64,000 bases of DNA. It comes from Candidatus Bathyarchaeota archaeon (GTDB taxonomy: Archaea > Thermoproteota > Bathyarchaeia > Bathyarchaeales > Bathycorpusculaceae). The stretch spans positions 1 to 64,000 of the forward strand of contig JAOZHZ010000018.1 in the NCBI GenBank assembly GCA_026014615.1. Direction: 5' to 3'. Position 1 is the stretch's first letter; every line of letters starts with the position of its first letter. Made by a program: the position numbers and the translations under genes. The notes below the pieces were generated by a model. It saw nothing but the letters and a program-made list of their open reading frames with translations. It did no database searches and was not told where the DNA came from. Positions 28,294-35,016 of the stretch are shown here, one piece after another.

Positions 28294-29033
28294 GCGTCGT
28301 AGGCATCGGACCTGGCAGCGCAGAACACATGACGCCCAAAGCGCGTAAAGCCATCGAAGAAGCCGACGCCGTAGTAGGCTACAAAACATACATGGAACTA
28401 GTCCGTGACATCATAAAACCAGACGTAGAAGTCGTCGCGGGCACCATGGGACGCGAAGTAGACCGAGCCAGAGCAGCCGTCCAAAAGGCACTTGAAGGCA
28501 AAACTGTGGCGGTCATCAGTAGCGGAGACGCAGGAGTTTACGGCATGGCAGGCGTGGTTTTGGAAGCGGCTGCCTTCGAAAAAGCCGAGGTTCCCGTTGA
28601 AGTTATTCCAGGCGTAACTGCGGCTACGGCTGCTGCCTCACAGTTGGGTGCGCCTTTGGTTACGGATTTTGCGGTGATTAGCTTAAGCGACTTGTTGACG
28701 CCTTGGGAGCTTATCGAGAAGCGGCTGAACGCGGCGGCTGCGGCAGACTTTGTGATTGTTCTGTATAACCCGCAGAGTAAGGGGCGCAAAAAACCGTTAG
28801 CGAAAGCCCACGAGATTCTACTCAAATACAAAAAACCCGACACACCCGTTGGCGTTGTGAAGCAGGCTGGGCGCGATGGAGAATCAACAACTGTTACGAC
28901 CCTTCAGAAGCTGATGGACTGCGGAGTGGACATGGTTTCAACAGTTATTGTGGGTAACTCAACCACGCAAGTTATTAACGGACGGATGGTTACGCCCAGA
29001 GGCTACGATTTAGCCCAAACCGCAACAAAATAG
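28191..29033 (+). CDS. cbiH: Cobalt-factor III C17-methyltransferase with a basic N-terminal extension
   Basis: Methylates C17 with ring contraction. The methylase domain begins at about residue 34 with ISVVGIGPGSAEHMTPKA, then VAVISSGDAGVYGMAG, VIPGVTAATAAASQLGAPL and FVIVLYNPQSKGRKK. The preceding 33 residues are lysine/arginine/asparagine rich and lie entirely over the 3' end of cbiG. I see no ATG, GTG or TTG in frame between 28191 and the methylase domain, while GGAGGAG directly precedes the ATG at 28191, so that start is accepted. The extension would be disordered and positively charged. The alternative is an unusual ATA start at codon 34 coupled to the cbiG stop. Confidence 0.9.
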   Translation: MRKSSPNKSRKKPTPNTKKTKTERRNRGSSRGRISVVGIGPGSAEHMTPKARKAIEEADAVVGYKTYMELVRDIIKPDVEVVAGTMGREVDRARAAVQKALEGKTVAVISSGDAGVYGMAGVVLEAAAFEKAEVPVEVIPGVTAATAAASQLGAPLVTDFAVISLSDLLTPWELIEKRLNAAAAADFVIVLYNPQSKGRKKPLAKAHEILLKYKKPDTPVGVVKQAGRDGESTTVTTLQKLMDCGVDMVSTVIVGNSTTQVINGRMVTPRGYDLAQTATK

Positions 29034-29103
29034 ACCGCTGCCGCTTTAGCCCCCTTTTTTGTGGCTTTCCAATTTTACTTGAATACACGAACCTATTTGC
29101 CGC

Positions 29104-29151
29104 CTATTTGGATGTTAATATCCATTCTATGCAGCAGGATAGAGGGGAGGG
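29104..29151 (+). repeat. Dispersed repeat, degenerate copy A
   Basis: Begins CTATTTGGATGTTAATA and ends GAGGGGAGGG. It keeps the start, the TATGCAG centre and the G-rich end of copy B (29186), with an 82-base offset between copy starts. It lies in the spacer after cbiH. Many mismatches, so it is either an old copy or a related element. Confidence 0.5.
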
Positions 29152-29185
29152 TCGTGCCGAAAGAAAAGCAGAAAAAAGAACCAGT

Positions 29186-29234
29186 CTATTTGGATGCTAT
29201 TAGTAATAGTATGCAGAAAACGGGGGAGGGGGGT
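29186..29234 (+). repeat. Dispersed repeat, copy B
   Basis: A 49-base unit that matches the inverted copy C at 37467-37515 in all but one position. It starts CTATTTGGATGCTATTAG and ends GGGGGAGGGGGGT. Its right end touches the stop codon region of the truncated EamA-type gene (29235), so the repeat marks a rearrangement boundary. Copies are separated by about 8.2 kb and lie only in spacers. Confidence 0.8.
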
Positions 29235-29424
29235 CTACAAGCGAAGCCAAACTACAGGGTTTTTCTTGTAGAGAGCATAAACCCCTAAGACCATTAGCAT
29301 CCCCGCTAACGCCTGTACAACGGTGAACGGTTCTCTGAGGATAACAAACGCGAATACTGCTCTGAAGAGGGCGGTGGTTGAGAAAATCGTGCCTGTCCGC
29401 ATGGAACCGATTTCTTTGAGCCCT
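29235..29424 (-). pseudogene. Truncated EamA/DMT-family transporter, C-terminal fragment
   Basis: In one frame the minus strand encodes KEIGSMRTGTIFSTTALFRA, then VILREPFTVVQALAGMLMVLGVYALY. This is the pattern of the last two membrane segments of EamA-type drug/metabolite transporters, including the conserved glutamate-proline after the first segment. About 60 residues remain of a usual 280-300. The 5' part is missing, because the cbiO 3' end lies immediately upstream (stop at 29425). An ATG at 29405 could start a short protein, but it would have only part of one bundle. A repeat copy abuts the other end. Confidence 0.6.
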
Positions 29425-30315
29425 TTACCATTTGTGAATGTTTTTAGCTTCAGCGTTTTTGAGTTTGGTTGCTGGTTTTTCGTCGAGAAGTTCCAGGATT
29501 GCTTTCCGAGCTTCACTGATGGTTAGTGGCAACTGGTCAGGTATGGGCAGGTTGTTTTCTTTTTTGAGTACTTCAAAAAGGTGGGCAATTCTTGGCGAGC
29601 GCAGGTTAACGTTTCGGATAAGGTCGGCGTTTGAGAAGATTTCTTTGGGTACGCCTTCAGATACAATTTTGCCTTTGTTTAGGATGTAAAGTCGGTTAGC
29701 AAACAGAGGCACCATGTCCACGTCATGTGTAGCAAGCACGAGTGTGATGCCTGCATCCTTGTTAAGTTTGAGAAGCAGGTGTAGGATTTCGCTGGTGGCG
29801 CGTGGGTCAAGGTTCGCGGTGGGCTCATCCATGACTATGACTTCAGGCTGCATGGCAAGGACACCTGCGAGGGCGACCCGTTTCTTTTGTCCCAAGCTGA
29901 GAAAATGGGGCGGTTTTTCTGAGAACTCAGTCATGCCGACGGTTTGGAGGGCTTGGTCCACCAGTTTCTTTGTTTCATCAGCCGCATATCCGAGGTTTAG
30001 GGGTCCAAAAGCAACATCTTGTTTCACGGTGGATGCAAACAATTGGTCGTTGGGGTCTTGGAAGACAAAACCGACACGTTTTCTGAGGCTCAGCAGCGCT
30101 TTTGAGCTGTACTCTAAGGGTTGGTCTTCGAAGTATATTGTGCCCGAAGTGGGTTTTAGGATGCCGTTTAAGTGGTTAAGCAGGGTGGTTTTACCTGAAC
30201 CGTTAGTGCCTAACAAGGCGATGCGTTCGCCTCTGTCGAAGCTTAAAGATACTGCGTCTAACGCGAGGGTTCCATCAGAATAGCGGTAAGATAATTTTTC
30301 CAGTCTAAACAACAT
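29425..30315 (-). CDS. cbiO: Cobalt ECF/ABC transporter ATPase
   Basis: Energises cobalt uptake through CbiMNQ. Walker A GTNGSGKTTLLNHLNG, Q-loop FVFQDPNDQLFA, signature LSLGQKKRVALAGVLAMQPEVIVMDEPTANLD and H-loop THDVDMV are all present. The SLGQKKRVA form with Q-K-K-R is typical of CbiO/EcfA. I chose the ATG at 30315, four bases after the cbiQ stop and preceded by GGAG. A TTG at 30333 would overlap cbiQ. The last 25 residues or so (KPATKLKNAEAKNIHKW) are a loose tail, possibly created when the neighbouring EamA-like gene was truncated. Confidence 0.93.
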   Translation of the reverse strand: MLFRLEKLSYRYSDGTLALDAVSLSFDRGERIALLGTNGSGKTTLLNHLNGILKPTSGTIYFEDQPLEYSSKALLSLRKRVGFVFQDPNDQLFASTVKQDVAFGPLNLGYAADETKKLVDQALQTVGMTEFSEKPPHFLSLGQKKRVALAGVLAMQPEVIVMDEPTANLDPRATSEILHLLLKLNKDAGITLVLATHDVDMVPLFANRLYILNKGKIVSEGVPKEIFSNADLIRNVNLRSPRIAHLFEVLKKENNLPIPDQLPLTISEARKAILELLDEKPATKLKNAEAKNIHKW

Positions 30316-30319
30316 ACGA

Positions 30320-31117
30320 TTACATAACTCCAATGCCTAAAGTTAGAAAGATAACAACCACTAGCAAAACATCAAACAACACAATCCCCACCAGTGCTTT
30401 CTTGTTGGGCGAGGGCTGGTCTTCAAGGATGCGTATGGTTCCATCGTAACCTCTGGCGCTCATGGCTGTAAAAGTTCGTTCTCCTTGTTCAAGGGTTCGG
30501 ATGAAAAGGTTTCCGGCAAGCAAACCCAAGGACCGAATCCTTTTCAACCACCCACCGTGCCCAAGCCGTAAATCCTGTGCGATGCTCATTTTCGATGAAA
30601 CTTCCAAGAAAACAAAGATGTAACGGTAAATCAGCAATGCCATTTCCACCAAGACCCGTGGTGCACGTGCTCGGCGAAGTATGATGCAGAGGTCAGTTAT
30701 GGAAGTTGTCAAAACTAGGAAGAAGAGACAGGAAAGTGCACCTTCAACCCTCAAGAAGGTGGTTATACTCATAGCTATGCCACTTTTGAAAATCGTCCAC
30801 GTAAACCACGGGGTGACGATTTGTGTAAAGGGCGCGCCGTAGCCAAAGAACAAAGCGATGAATATACAGCTTAAGGCAAGCATAAAATTGGGATAAAGCA
30901 GTAGGTCACGGTAAAGGTGACCTCTTATTTTTGCGAACCCTAAAATCAAGATTGTGAAAACTGAAAAAACTATTATGGGTACAATAAAGGAAGGGGAAGA
31001 GACGCTTATTACAAGCGCTGAAAGGGAAAGGAAGGTTTTGGTTATGGGGCTGTTTTTTGCGAATCGGTTAGTGTATGCGGAGCGGTCGATTTGTGCGTAT
31101 AGGTCGTTATGAGCCAT
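30320..31117 (-). CDS. cbiQ: Cobalt ECF transporter transmembrane protein
   Basis: EcfT-type membrane coupling subunit. The 265-residue protein has about six membrane segments and the EcfT coupling motif region ARAPRVLVEMALLIYRYIFVF, followed by SMIAQDLRLGHG-like AQDLRLGHGG and FTAMSARGYDG. It is third in cbiM-cbiN-cbiQ-cbiO, starting 39 bases after cbiN. Confidence 0.93.
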   Translation of the reverse strand: MAHNDLYAQIDRSAYTNRFAKNSPITKTFLSLSALVISVSSPSFIVPIIVFSVFTILILGFAKIRGHLYRDLLLYPNFMLALSCIFIALFFGYGAPFTQIVTPWFTWTIFKSGIAMSITTFLRVEGALSCLFFLVLTTSITDLCIILRRARAPRVLVEMALLIYRYIFVFLEVSSKMSIAQDLRLGHGGWLKRIRSLGLLAGNLFIRTLEQGERTFTAMSARGYDGTIRILEDQPSPNKKALVGIVLFDVLLVVVIFLTLGIGVM

Positions 31118-31156
31118 TCTATGGTTTCTTCCGAATATAGTACGCGTGTGAGGGGT

Positions 31157-31429
31157 TTATTTCTTTGCTCGTTTTCCCTTTTCGTATCCTACGTAGTATC
31201 CGATGATCAGTGCACCTATAGCGGCTTGAAGTACAAACAGCAGGCTTTCGATTTCACCACTTGGAGGCTCCCAAATTGGCGTAAACCACGGCTCGTATCC
31301 TTGATCGGAAATGGCTTCTTCTGCGGCGCCGTCTGCACCACCGTATTCTGCGGTTGGCATGAGAAGCAGGGGCGTCACAAAAAGGACAATCAAGATGGCG
31401 ATTAAGCCTACGTAATGTATGGTTTTCAT
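31157..31429 (-). CDS. cbiN: Cobalt transport accessory protein
   Basis: Small two-helix membrane protein that helps load cobalt into CbiM. The 90 residues show an N-terminal membrane helix, an extracellular loop with GGADGAAEEAISDQGYEPWFTPIWEPPS-type CbiN pattern (DGxAE and YxPWF), and a second helix with LLFVLQAAIGALIIGYYVGY. The cysteine-free length matches the family. It overlaps cbiM by four bases. Confidence 0.92.
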   Translation of the reverse strand: MKTIHYVGLIAILIVLFVTPLLLMPTAEYGGADGAAEEAISDQGYEPWFTPIWEPPSGEIESLLFVLQAAIGALIIGYYVGYEKGKRAKK

Positions 31430-32121
31430 TGCTGCTGAGCCTCCTCTGATCGTGCGCCCGTTGGAAGTTTAATTACTTTTAGGGCAGCGAGTAGGTGTCC
31501 CTTGTATTTGGCTAAGAAGTCAAACAGTATCACTGCGAGTATGCCTTCGGCGATGGCTAGTGGAATTTGGGTTACTGCAAATATGCCGCCGAACTTTAGG
31601 AATGCATCAAAGAAGCCTGCTGATGTTGGGAAAGCTAGAGCAAGCTGAACGGATGTAGTAACGTAGGTAATTAAGTCTGCAAAGGTGGCTGCAAGGAAGA
31701 TGCCTACGAGGCTGGGAACATGAGCTTTTTTACAGATTAGCCATATGGCGTAACCTACAAAGGGACCCATAATTCCCATTGAAAAGATGTTTGCGCCGAG
31801 AGTGGTTAAACCCCCGTGTGCCAGCAACAGTGCCTGAAAAACCAGCACAATCGATGCTAAAACGGAAGTTATTCCAGGTCCAACTATCACTGCGGATAAT
31901 CCTGTACCTGTTGGGTGCGAGCAACTGCCAGTTACGGAGGGAAGCTTAAGGGCAGAAAGTATGAAAACAAATGCCCCCATCAAAGCAAGCAGAGGTTTAG
32001 CTTCAGGAACTTTCTTTGTCACTTTAGACATCCTATAGATGCCATAAGCGACAACCGGAATCGATACTATAAACCAGATTTCCCACCACGGATGCGGAAG
32101 GAAACCTTCCATTATGTGCAA
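31426..32121 (-). CDS. cbiM: Cobalt ECF transporter substrate-binding membrane protein
   Basis: Membrane S-component that binds Co2+ through its N-terminus. It starts MHIMEGFLPHPWW, where the Met1-His2 amino end and the MEG motif are family invariants; the start codon is TTG at 32121, preceded by AGGAGGA. Later motifs include FVFILSALKLPSVTGSCSHPTGTG, with the metal-site histidine, and GGLTTLGANIFSMGIMGPF. The 231 residues form about six membrane segments. It leads cbiMNQO under operator site 6. Confidence 0.96.
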   Translation of the reverse strand: MHIMEGFLPHPWWEIWFIVSIPVVAYGIYRMSKVTKKVPEAKPLLALMGAFVFILSALKLPSVTGSCSHPTGTGLSAVIVGPGITSVLASIVLVFQALLLAHGGLTTLGANIFSMGIMGPFVGYAIWLICKKAHVPSLVGIFLAATFADLITYVTTSVQLALAFPTSAGFFDAFLKFGGIFAVTQIPLAIAEGILAVILFDFLAKYKGHLLAALKVIKLPTGARSEEAQQQ

Positions 32122-32140
32122 ATGCTTTTTGTCCTCCTCA

Positions 32141-32171
32141 TGTTGGATAATCCATCCCGAAGGTTTATTAA
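32141..32171 (-). promoter_or_regulatory. Promoter with operator site 6 (cbiMNQO)
   Basis: The operator TGTTGGATAATCCATCC (plus strand) at 32141-32157 follows a minus-strand TATA-like TTAATAAA (32164-32171). It sits just before the AGGAGGA ribosome site of cbiM. AACTATGGTT at 32181-32190 lies farther upstream and resembles the AACCATGGTT and AACCAAGGTT sites near operators 3 and 1. The spacer is shared with the divergent regulator gene at 32210. Confidence 0.7.
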
Positions 32172-32209
32172 CCTTTTTTTAACTATGGTTAAATTTAGGT
32201 TGTATATCT

Positions 32210-33064
32210 TTGAATAAGAAAGCTCAACCTATTCTGCTGAGGGATAAAGGAGAATTTACTAAATTTCAGATTCTTCTTGAAGTTATGCGTAATCAACCCC
32301 ACATTAAACAGAAAGACATTGCTGACAAATTGGAGATAACCGTTCAGGCAGTTTCGAAATACTTCAAAAAGTTAACTAAAGAAGGCTTGCTTGAGGCAGG
32401 TTCAGAGCGTGCGGATTACAGGTTAACTGCCAAGGCGTTGGGGAGGCTGCATGATGATTTGAGGAACTTGGAGAACTATATGCTTGCGGTTAAGCATGAC
32501 ATGAAAATTGAACGCGCTTTGCCCGCTATTGCTACGCAGCCAGTGAAAGCAGGTGAAGAGGTAGGCATAATCATGAAAGGGGGCGTCATGTACACCGTCG
32601 CTGCAGACAACCCCGAAACAGAAGCAAAAGGCACAATAATGGCAGACGCCAAAGCGGGCGAAGACACAGGTCTGAAGGATTTAAGGGGTAAAGTGAAACT
32701 CAAACAAGGAAAAATTCTTATCGTGAAGCTGCCAAGCATCAGGAAAGGCGGTTCCAAGGCGGTCGATTTGGAAAAGGTGCGCCAGTTTTATGATGAGTTT
32801 CAGCCTGACCTCACGGGTGTTATGGGAGCCGTCGGCAGAGCGGTTCTGAGTAAGCTGGGGCTCAAGGCAGACCTCGAATTCGGGATTAGCCGTGCCGCTG
32901 CTATTGCTGCCTCACGGGGGTTGAACGTGTTTGTTCTGGTTGTGGGCAGGATGGTGAACCGCGTGATAGAAGAAATTGACGTGATAAACATGAAAAGCGC
33001 ATCCGACGTGGTGTACGAGGTTAAGGATGGGCGAAAAAACAAAGTAACCACCATCAAACCGTGA
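32210..33064 (+). CDS. Winged-helix regulator with an unknown C-terminal domain, candidate cobalt/cobalamin repressor
   Basis: Residues 15-80 form a winged helix: HIKQKDIADKLEITVQAVSKYFKKL is the helix-turn-helix and LLEAGSERADYRLT the wing. Residues about 85-284 are a separate alpha/beta domain with GEEVGIIMKGG, GTIMADAKAGEDTGL and GVMGAVGRAVLSKLGLKADLEFGI, which I cannot assign to a ligand. There is no cysteine. It is divergent from cbiMNQO and shares its spacer with operator site 6, which makes it the only regulator gene beside a regulon site in this window. That it binds the 17-bp palindrome is an inference. Start is TTG at 32210; the next methionine is residue 26, within the helix-turn-helix domain. 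Confidence 0.82.
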   Translation: MNKKAQPILLRDKGEFTKFQILLEVMRNQPHIKQKDIADKLEITVQAVSKYFKKLTKEGLLEAGSERADYRLTAKALGRLHDDLRNLENYMLAVKHDMKIERALPAIATQPVKAGEEVGIIMKGGVMYTVAADNPETEAKGTIMADAKAGEDTGLKDLRGKVKLKQGKILIVKLPSIRKGGSKAVDLEKVRQFYDEFQPDLTGVMGAVGRAVLSKLGLKADLEFGISRAAAIAASRGLNVFVLVVGRMVNRVIEEIDVINMKSASDVVYEVKDGRKNKVTTIKP

Positions 33065-33162
33065 CAGTAAACCTGCGAAAGTTAAAATTAGTCAAATAGG
33101 AACCTGCCAGATAGCCCCGTACCACAACCTGCAACCCGACACACAGTTTGAAATAGGAACTT

Positions 33163-33948
33163 TCATGCGTTATTGTTTGATTTACCTTTCGAGTGTACCC
33201 CAGTTTTGTATGCTGCCGCTGTAATAGTAATTGCTATCATCAAGAAAGTAACAATTATTGCTTTTTGGAATTCTGGGACTGAGGGTGAAGGAGTTAAAGT
33301 TGGTGAAATGGATGTTTGGCTTGGACTTGAAGTTGATAAGACAGGTTCAGAACTGAATTTCTCAGGTACTGTAATTGTTTGAGTCTTACTCCAACTGCTT
33401 AATTCACCCTGAAAAAACCAGCCACTGAAAACTATTGCTTTTCTGTGGAAACCCCCTATCATCGCTTGAACCTGAAAATCCGCTTTACCACCAACAGGAA
33501 CTATCAGTTCTTTTGAACCTGAATCCAAAGTTAGATCACTTATGTCTAAAACGCCTAAAATAATAGAAGTCTGGGCAGAACTTGCATTCGCAAGGGGAAT
33601 ATCATCATTAGTGTAAAATTGAGTCCAATTTTCATCGTAATTGCCTTTCACATTTATGTTGTAAAAGAAACTTCCATTATTTTGGTAAACAAGCGGTTGA
33701 TTTTGTATCACCATCATCAAGTTTACTCTACTTACATGATAACCTTGATGCGTTATGTTCTGTCCCGTGTAGGGGTCTATTGAAAAAGTGGTAGGTACAT
33801 CATATGAATTGTCTACAAACATTAGGGTGAATTCTGGAACAGACGGCTGAGGAAATGAATTTGCGTAGACAACGGTAGATGTCAGCAGGGCAATAAACAT
33901 TACATAAACTAGTAAAACCACTATGACCGCTTTCATACCCTTAGCCAT
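33163..33948 (-). CDS. Secreted or membrane-anchored surface protein with VPEF tail motif
   Basis: Function unknown. Residues 1-30 are a signal or anchor helix. The mature part begins with QPSVPEFTLMFVDNSYDVPT, followed by a beta-rich domain with several N-glycosylation-like NxT/S sites. A serine/threonine/proline stretch then leads to SVPEFQKAI and a final membrane helix with a basic tail. The VPEF-helix-basic arrangement resembles archaeal PEF-type surface sorting signals. Start taken as ATG 33948; a GTG precedes it. No operon partner is evident. Proteins of this plan are common in Bathyarchaeia, which is part of my lineage guess. Confidence 0.75.
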   Translation of the reverse strand: MAKGMKAVIVVLLVYVMFIALLTSTVVYANSFPQPSVPEFTLMFVDNSYDVPTTFSIDPYTGQNITHQGYHVSRVNLMMVIQNQPLVYQNNGSFFYNINVKGNYDENWTQFYTNDDIPLANASSAQTSIILGVLDISDLTLDSGSKELIVPVGGKADFQVQAMIGGFHRKAIVFSGWFFQGELSSWSKTQTITVPEKFSSEPVLSTSSPSQTSISPTLTPSPSVPEFQKAIIVTFLMIAITITAAAYKTGVHSKGKSNNNA

Positions 33949-34026
33949 CACTCAATTATCTGTTCAGTTGCCTAAAAGACTGTTTGTAAAGGTTTCTTGT
34001 GTAAAGAAAAACTGTCTAGATGTTTG

Positions 34027-34311
34027 TTAGCTTCTGCTTCGTAGGAGCGCAAGTCCAAACAACATATTGGTTATCATGCCAATCCAAAAGAGCCAAAACG
34101 GATAGTTACAGATCACCCTTATTGTTTTCAGAGCAGTCCATTCCCCATTAACATATTCACCTGGAACATATGTTACCGATGTTGGGGTCCAATGAGGAGA
34201 AGAGTAAGCTGAATTAACATTCTCCAACAAAGCAAAGGTTGACGCCATAAATAGAATACCCAGAAGAACATTAAATAGAACCATCGCTGCAACCACGATT
34301 TTTTTAGACAT
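34027..34311 (-). CDS. Small two-helix membrane protein, unknown
   Basis: About 94 residues with an N-terminal membrane helix (KKIVVAAMVLFNVLLGILFM), a loop of about 40 residues with a TSVTYVPGEYVNGEWT stretch, and a C-terminal helix (FWLFWIGMITNMLFGLALL). I do not recognise a family. The start is taken at ATG 34311; ATG 34332 is possible, and neither has a good ribosome site. It is codirectional with the surface protein that follows, 78 bases away, and may be cotranscribed. Confidence 0.6.
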   Translation of the reverse strand: MSKKIVVAAMVLFNVLLGILFMASTFALLENVNSAYSSPHWTPTSVTYVPGEYVNGEWTALKTIRVICNYPFWLFWIGMITNMLFGLALLRSRS

Positions 34312-34599
34312 CACATCACACTCTAAAACCATCAGTAGTTAGTAACTGCTTTAAAACTAAGCATTAGAACAAGGTAACAACCAAAATGATTGGGAAGAAA
34401 ATCATGTAACAAACCAGGGACAAGCATTTTTCTTAAAAGCGTGGTCGCATATCTAAAGGATTTTGTTAATCTTTCACGTGTAAAGAAAACTCCGAAACTT
34501 AACGCCAAGCTTGTCCTCTTCCAAAAATACTGATCAATGTCAAGTGTTATTGTGTACTTGGCAGTCTGTTTTTAAATAATTATCATTTGAGAAGGTTTT

Positions 34600-34710
34600 T
34601 ACGCATCAAAATTCAAAGGAGGGGTTCACTTTGATGTTTCAAAGCCTGTTCGGATAGTAACCGAAGGACAAAGCACCCCGAGGTTGATGTAGCTAAGTAA
34701 CTACACAGCA
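34600..34710 (+). ncRNA. Candidate structured RNA upstream of tRNA-Arg
   Basis: A spacer with no gene contains nested pairing. GGGGT (34621-34625) pairs with ACCCC (34675-34679), and CTTTG (34629-34633) with CAAAG (34669-34673), giving a 10-bp stem with a small internal bulge. Inside it, TTCGG (34649-34653) pairs with CCGAA (34661-34665). Outside it, TGTAG (34688-34692) pairs with CTACA (34701-34705). A TATA-like TTTTTAAATAATTAT at 34569-34583 predicts a start near 34600. AAGGAGGGG before ATG 34634 could instead make a seven-codon leader peptide. No known RNA family is recognised. Confidence 0.4.
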
Positions 34711-34743
34711 ACAGCAAACAGAAAAAAATTCAGTGGTTGAAGC

Positions 34744-34817
34744 GGGTCCGCTGGGATTTGAACCCAGGACGTTCAGCTTAGAAGGCTGACGCGCTATCCG
34801 TGCTGCGCCACGGACCC
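34744..34817 (-). tRNA. tRNA-Arg (anticodon TCT)
   Basis: The minus strand folds into a full cloverleaf: acceptor GGGTCCG with CGGACCC, D arm with GCGC/GCGC, anticodon stem TCAGC/GCTGA with loop CTTCTAA, variable ACGTC, and T arm CTGGG-TTCAAAT-CCCAG. The anticodon TCT reads AGA and AGG. No intron is visible, and CCA is not encoded (GCT follows). Confidence 0.97.
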
Positions 34818-35016
34818 AACAGGCGAACTCTCATAGTGAAAGCATAAGATATAATTTTACCTATCGCCCCAAAGGCTCAGTTTTGTGAATTTTGGTTTGA
34901 AATTTCTTCGAATTAACTGCAGTTGAAACCAGAGCGTCTTTGAAGCATCATCGATTCTGGGTTCCCTAAAGCTTAAAAATAAAGCACATGCTATTTTGGT
35001 GAAAAGAGCGATTACC

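Noticed and set aside
29061-29288. 75-codon frame on the plus strand after cbiH
   Set aside because: It is composed mainly of repeat copies A and B and the antisense of the EamA fragment; no sign of a real product.
33985-34495. Similar GTGTAAAGAAAA sequences at about 34000 and 34485
   Set aside because: Short, AT-rich, in different positions relative to genes; not enough for a repeat or operator call.
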